From Glandiceps talaboti (lineage: Eukaryota; Hemichordata; Enteropneusta; Spengelidae), in NCBI RefSeq assembly GCF_964340395.1, contig NC_135558.1, positions 136,001 to 200,000 on the forward strand: a stretch of DNA of 64,000 bases. Direction: 5' to 3'. Positions 47,940 to 64,000 of the stretch are shown here, piece by piece; the stretch's first letter is position 1; the number at the start of each line of letters is the position of its first letter. Both the position numbers and the translations under genes were made by a program. The notes under the pieces are model-generated. The model was not told the origin of the DNA and did not search any database. It saw only the letters and a program-made list of their open reading frames with translations.

Positions 47940-48785
47940 TATATCGCTAAAAGAACTGCATAAGTGGAAACATGGAGCAGTAACTATTAAAGTCGGGTGT
48001 TTGTCTGCTTTCACAGTCCGCTACCAGTACTACTACGAATTTACGATAGGTTGAATAACATCATACGGAGGTCAAAGTTGAGGTACTGTACGCCATCACC
48101 GGCACAACTATGTATCCTTTCGTCTTTCGTCTGACTACTTCTGAACAGTCATCGAACGGTAAATCTTTTAGAAGATTTTGAAGTTCGACAGTTTTTTTAA
48201 ATGCTTATGGTCAATAAAGAGGCAAGAGGCAAACCATTATTATGGATTGCAGTGAAATTATCGGAGACAGATTTAATTAACTGTATAGGTCAATATTCCT
48301 TTTGCTGAATGTTCTAAAATATACCATTTGATTGACATTCTTAAATTACAGAGTGAAAAAAAAATTGTCGTTGAAATCTTAAATCATACACTCAATTTGA
48401 AAACAACGCTAGTACTGCCAGTAGTGATGGTGCGTCTGTCGGAACGCCATGCTATCCCAATCGTTCCATGCACTCTAGGGTCTCTAGGGTTGTTGAAGAG
48501 ACTTTAGAATGGACTCAGCATCTCGACCATCATAATGAATCTATTCCCTCCATCTAACTTTTCTTGAAACACATAGCAAGACAAACGTATGTCAAACCGT
48601 TGACCTTCTACATAATGCAGACATTCTTGTGGGTAGTTTAAACAAATAGCAAGATGTGGGTTTTTTTCCTTTCAAAGAAAACGTGGGACATCAAATTAAA
48701 ACGTGCAGTAACCCAATGTCTAAATATACTTTATTAGAGAGCATACAATAAATTTACGGTGAGAAAATCCACCCATCCATCCATT
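47940..48785. other. Upstream of TMEM141
   Basis: No repeat array or coding signal; presumably contains the TMEM141 promoter, but no element can be named. Confidence 0.35.
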
Positions 48786-48789
48786 CACT

Positions 48790-49022
<233 letters not shown>

Positions 49023-49541
49023 AAAAGGTATGTTGTTATGGCACTACGATGATGAAATCAGACAAGATAGTACATTCGACCAATGTATATTTTCACATGT
49101 AATAATTTAATTTGATTTGAAAGCAAAAGAAGGTTGTTGCATTCAGCTGATATAGGTGACAAACGGAATTGTAGAAATTTTGTTCACTGTGTCCTGTCAA
49201 AATGTACGATCAGTTCATATTCACATTCATGTCCTTCGAAGAATTCAAAACAATTCTGTAGTCCGTCACGTGTAATTGAAGTGTTATTCATTGTACCAGT
49301 ATTCGTTCGTTCTTGTGCATGTCAACGATTTAATTGATATCTCTCCCGTACAGTGTCTTTAGTATACTGTTAACACTTCAGTATCTATGTGACACTTCTA
49401 CAAAATCTCGCTGAAAATTTAATATCATCAGATTTCTTGACTGACATTACTCAGATGGCAACATCCACATTCTACTTTAATAGCTAACATTTCTACGTAA
49501 GTGACTGATTGCAGTAAATTGTATATAATTTGAATTCAAGA

Positions 49542-62706
<13,165 letters not shown>

Positions 62707-62744
62707 CGTTGGAGTTGCAATACATGGGGAGATGTCTGTTGATA

Positions 62745-63600
62745 CTGTAGAAAATAAAACGGTTGATATTGGTATTAGGAAGCATCGACTGTCTGGTTAA
62801 GATACTATCTGTTATAACAAAGTGCAGTAAGAATTAAGAGAACCCAATTTACCTTTATCTAATTCTGTTGCTAGAGGTAGCATCAAAGCATTTACGACTT
62901 CATCTATGGTCAAACTAATTATTAACACTATAAGTATGGCACTGTGTGAGGTACTCTATAGTAGATTTGATATTATTTTAAGAAGGCCTGAGGATTAGTG
63001 GATGATTTATTTCTCTTACTTTCTTTGTTACTTTCACCGACTGTACCACATACTTCTTTGGTGAAATAAAGTCAAATTCAATTCATATTTCACCAATACC
63101 ACTCTAGTACAAGTGATGACACGGTTAGTATCAAAAATTGTTATTGTTACGCTGTATCTATACCTGTAGAATACTGGCTAAATATCAAGAGACGGCTTAT
63201 CACATATACAGGTCAGATACACAAATACTGAAGCTGGTAGCAACTTAGTAACAATGAACATGTGAACGACATTGAACATATTACATTTCATATAGCATTT
63301 CCATGTACAGAGCGAACTGACCTACACGCTACAAACTGCTCCATATCATATTTCCTGGATGCGATAACTCTTTGCATGGAAAACTCGGAATTGTTCAGAT
63401 TGGCGTTTTACTGTAATAAAACATATCCTCTATTTGGTTGTTGTCAAATGGACAGCACTATACCCTATCAATTAAACTTTAATAGCATTGCGTATTTCTG
63501 ATTTTCGCATTGTATCAAAGAACACACTTGACTTTTTTTCACACAATGAAGTATTCTAATAGATGGTTGTCAGCATCATGTGCTTCTGACCTTTAGATTC
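62745..63600. other. Upstream of the NR2E-like coding start
   Basis: The expected 5' exon must lie here or beyond the window. No unambiguous exon was found. One retrotransposon 3' scrap is present at 62995-63090. Confidence 0.35.
62995..63090 (+). mobile_element. 3' end of a non-LTR retrotransposon
   Basis: CTTTGGTGAAATAAAGTCAA followed by TTCAATTCAT closely matches the 3' terminus of the element ending at 19907 (CTTTGGTGAAATAAAG plus an ATTC-type tail). Only the very end is present. Confidence 0.45.
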
Positions 63601-63603
63601 AAT

Positions 63604-63708
<105 letters not shown>

Positions 63709-64000
63709 TTAACCAGTAAACACAAATCTACATATTCAAAATTGCAAGATAAGTGAGAAAAATGAACAATAATGACAAAAAACCAACAACTTGCCATGAC
63801 AGTCAAGATGGGAAAGAGAATCAAGACTTTTTATGTTTTGGCTCAGCTGATAACTGGTTCGCTAGTGTAAATATAACACTGTACTATATGCTATTAGACA
63901 TGTAAAACAAAAACGAAATAATTATATATATGTATCCTTTATGGATTGCAAATTCTTCTAAATTCCGATATCAAACTTTTCTTTGAAGTATCGATGCGCT

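Overview
The window is nuclear DNA from an animal. It has spliced genes with GT-AG introns, AT-rich non-coding sequence, many micro- and minisatellites, and many small dispersed repeats. Gene content (an SLC27A fatty acid transport protein, FOXRED1, TMEM141 and an NR2E nuclear receptor) and the repeat style suggest a marine invertebrate. A non-vertebrate deuterostome such as a hemichordate fits, but the species cannot be fixed from this sequence alone.

Four protein-coding genes could be rebuilt exon by exon. All lie on the minus strand, so transcription runs from high to low coordinates. (1) NR2E-type nuclear receptor: coding exons 62706-49542, five coding exons, 392 aa, with a complete DNA-binding domain (DBD) and ligand-binding domain (LBD) and a 10 kb intron between the DBD exon and the next exon. 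(2) TMEM141: 47933-43664, four exons, 141 aa. (3) FOXRED1: 37304-28719, seven exons, 477 aa. (4) SLC27A1/4-like very-long-chain acyl-CoA synthetase/fatty acid transporter: 26502-6599, eleven exons, 665 aa. In each gene the exon phases add up to an uninterrupted frame, so all four look intact. They do not form one pathway: lipid uptake and activation, complex I assembly, a small membrane protein, and a transcription factor.

The rest is repeats. 1-6.6 kb: region downstream of SLC27A with a 33-bp minisatellite and a ~28-bp array. 6.6-26.5 kb: SLC27A introns holding two non-LTR retrotransposon remnants, several hairpin/TIR elements and tandem arrays. 28.7-37.3 kb: FOXRED1, whose first intron holds TA tracts flanked by large perfect palindromes. 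37.3-43.6 kb: intergenic block made of three related ~1.3 kb repeat copies, one of them inverted. 43.6-48 kb: TMEM141. 49.5-62.7 kb: NR2E gene with MITE-like elements, a possible 2.1 kb TIR element and a very large compound microsatellite touching a splice site. 62.7-64 kb: upstream of the receptor's coding start.

The most notable non-gene signal is a set of hammerhead-ribozyme-like motifs: one on the plus strand at 35549-35589, and a back-to-back pair on both strands at 53003-53091. They sit inside long palindromes next to (TA)n tracts. The two copies show compensatory changes in stem I, as expected for a selected RNA fold of the kind known from Penelope-like elements and retrozymes.
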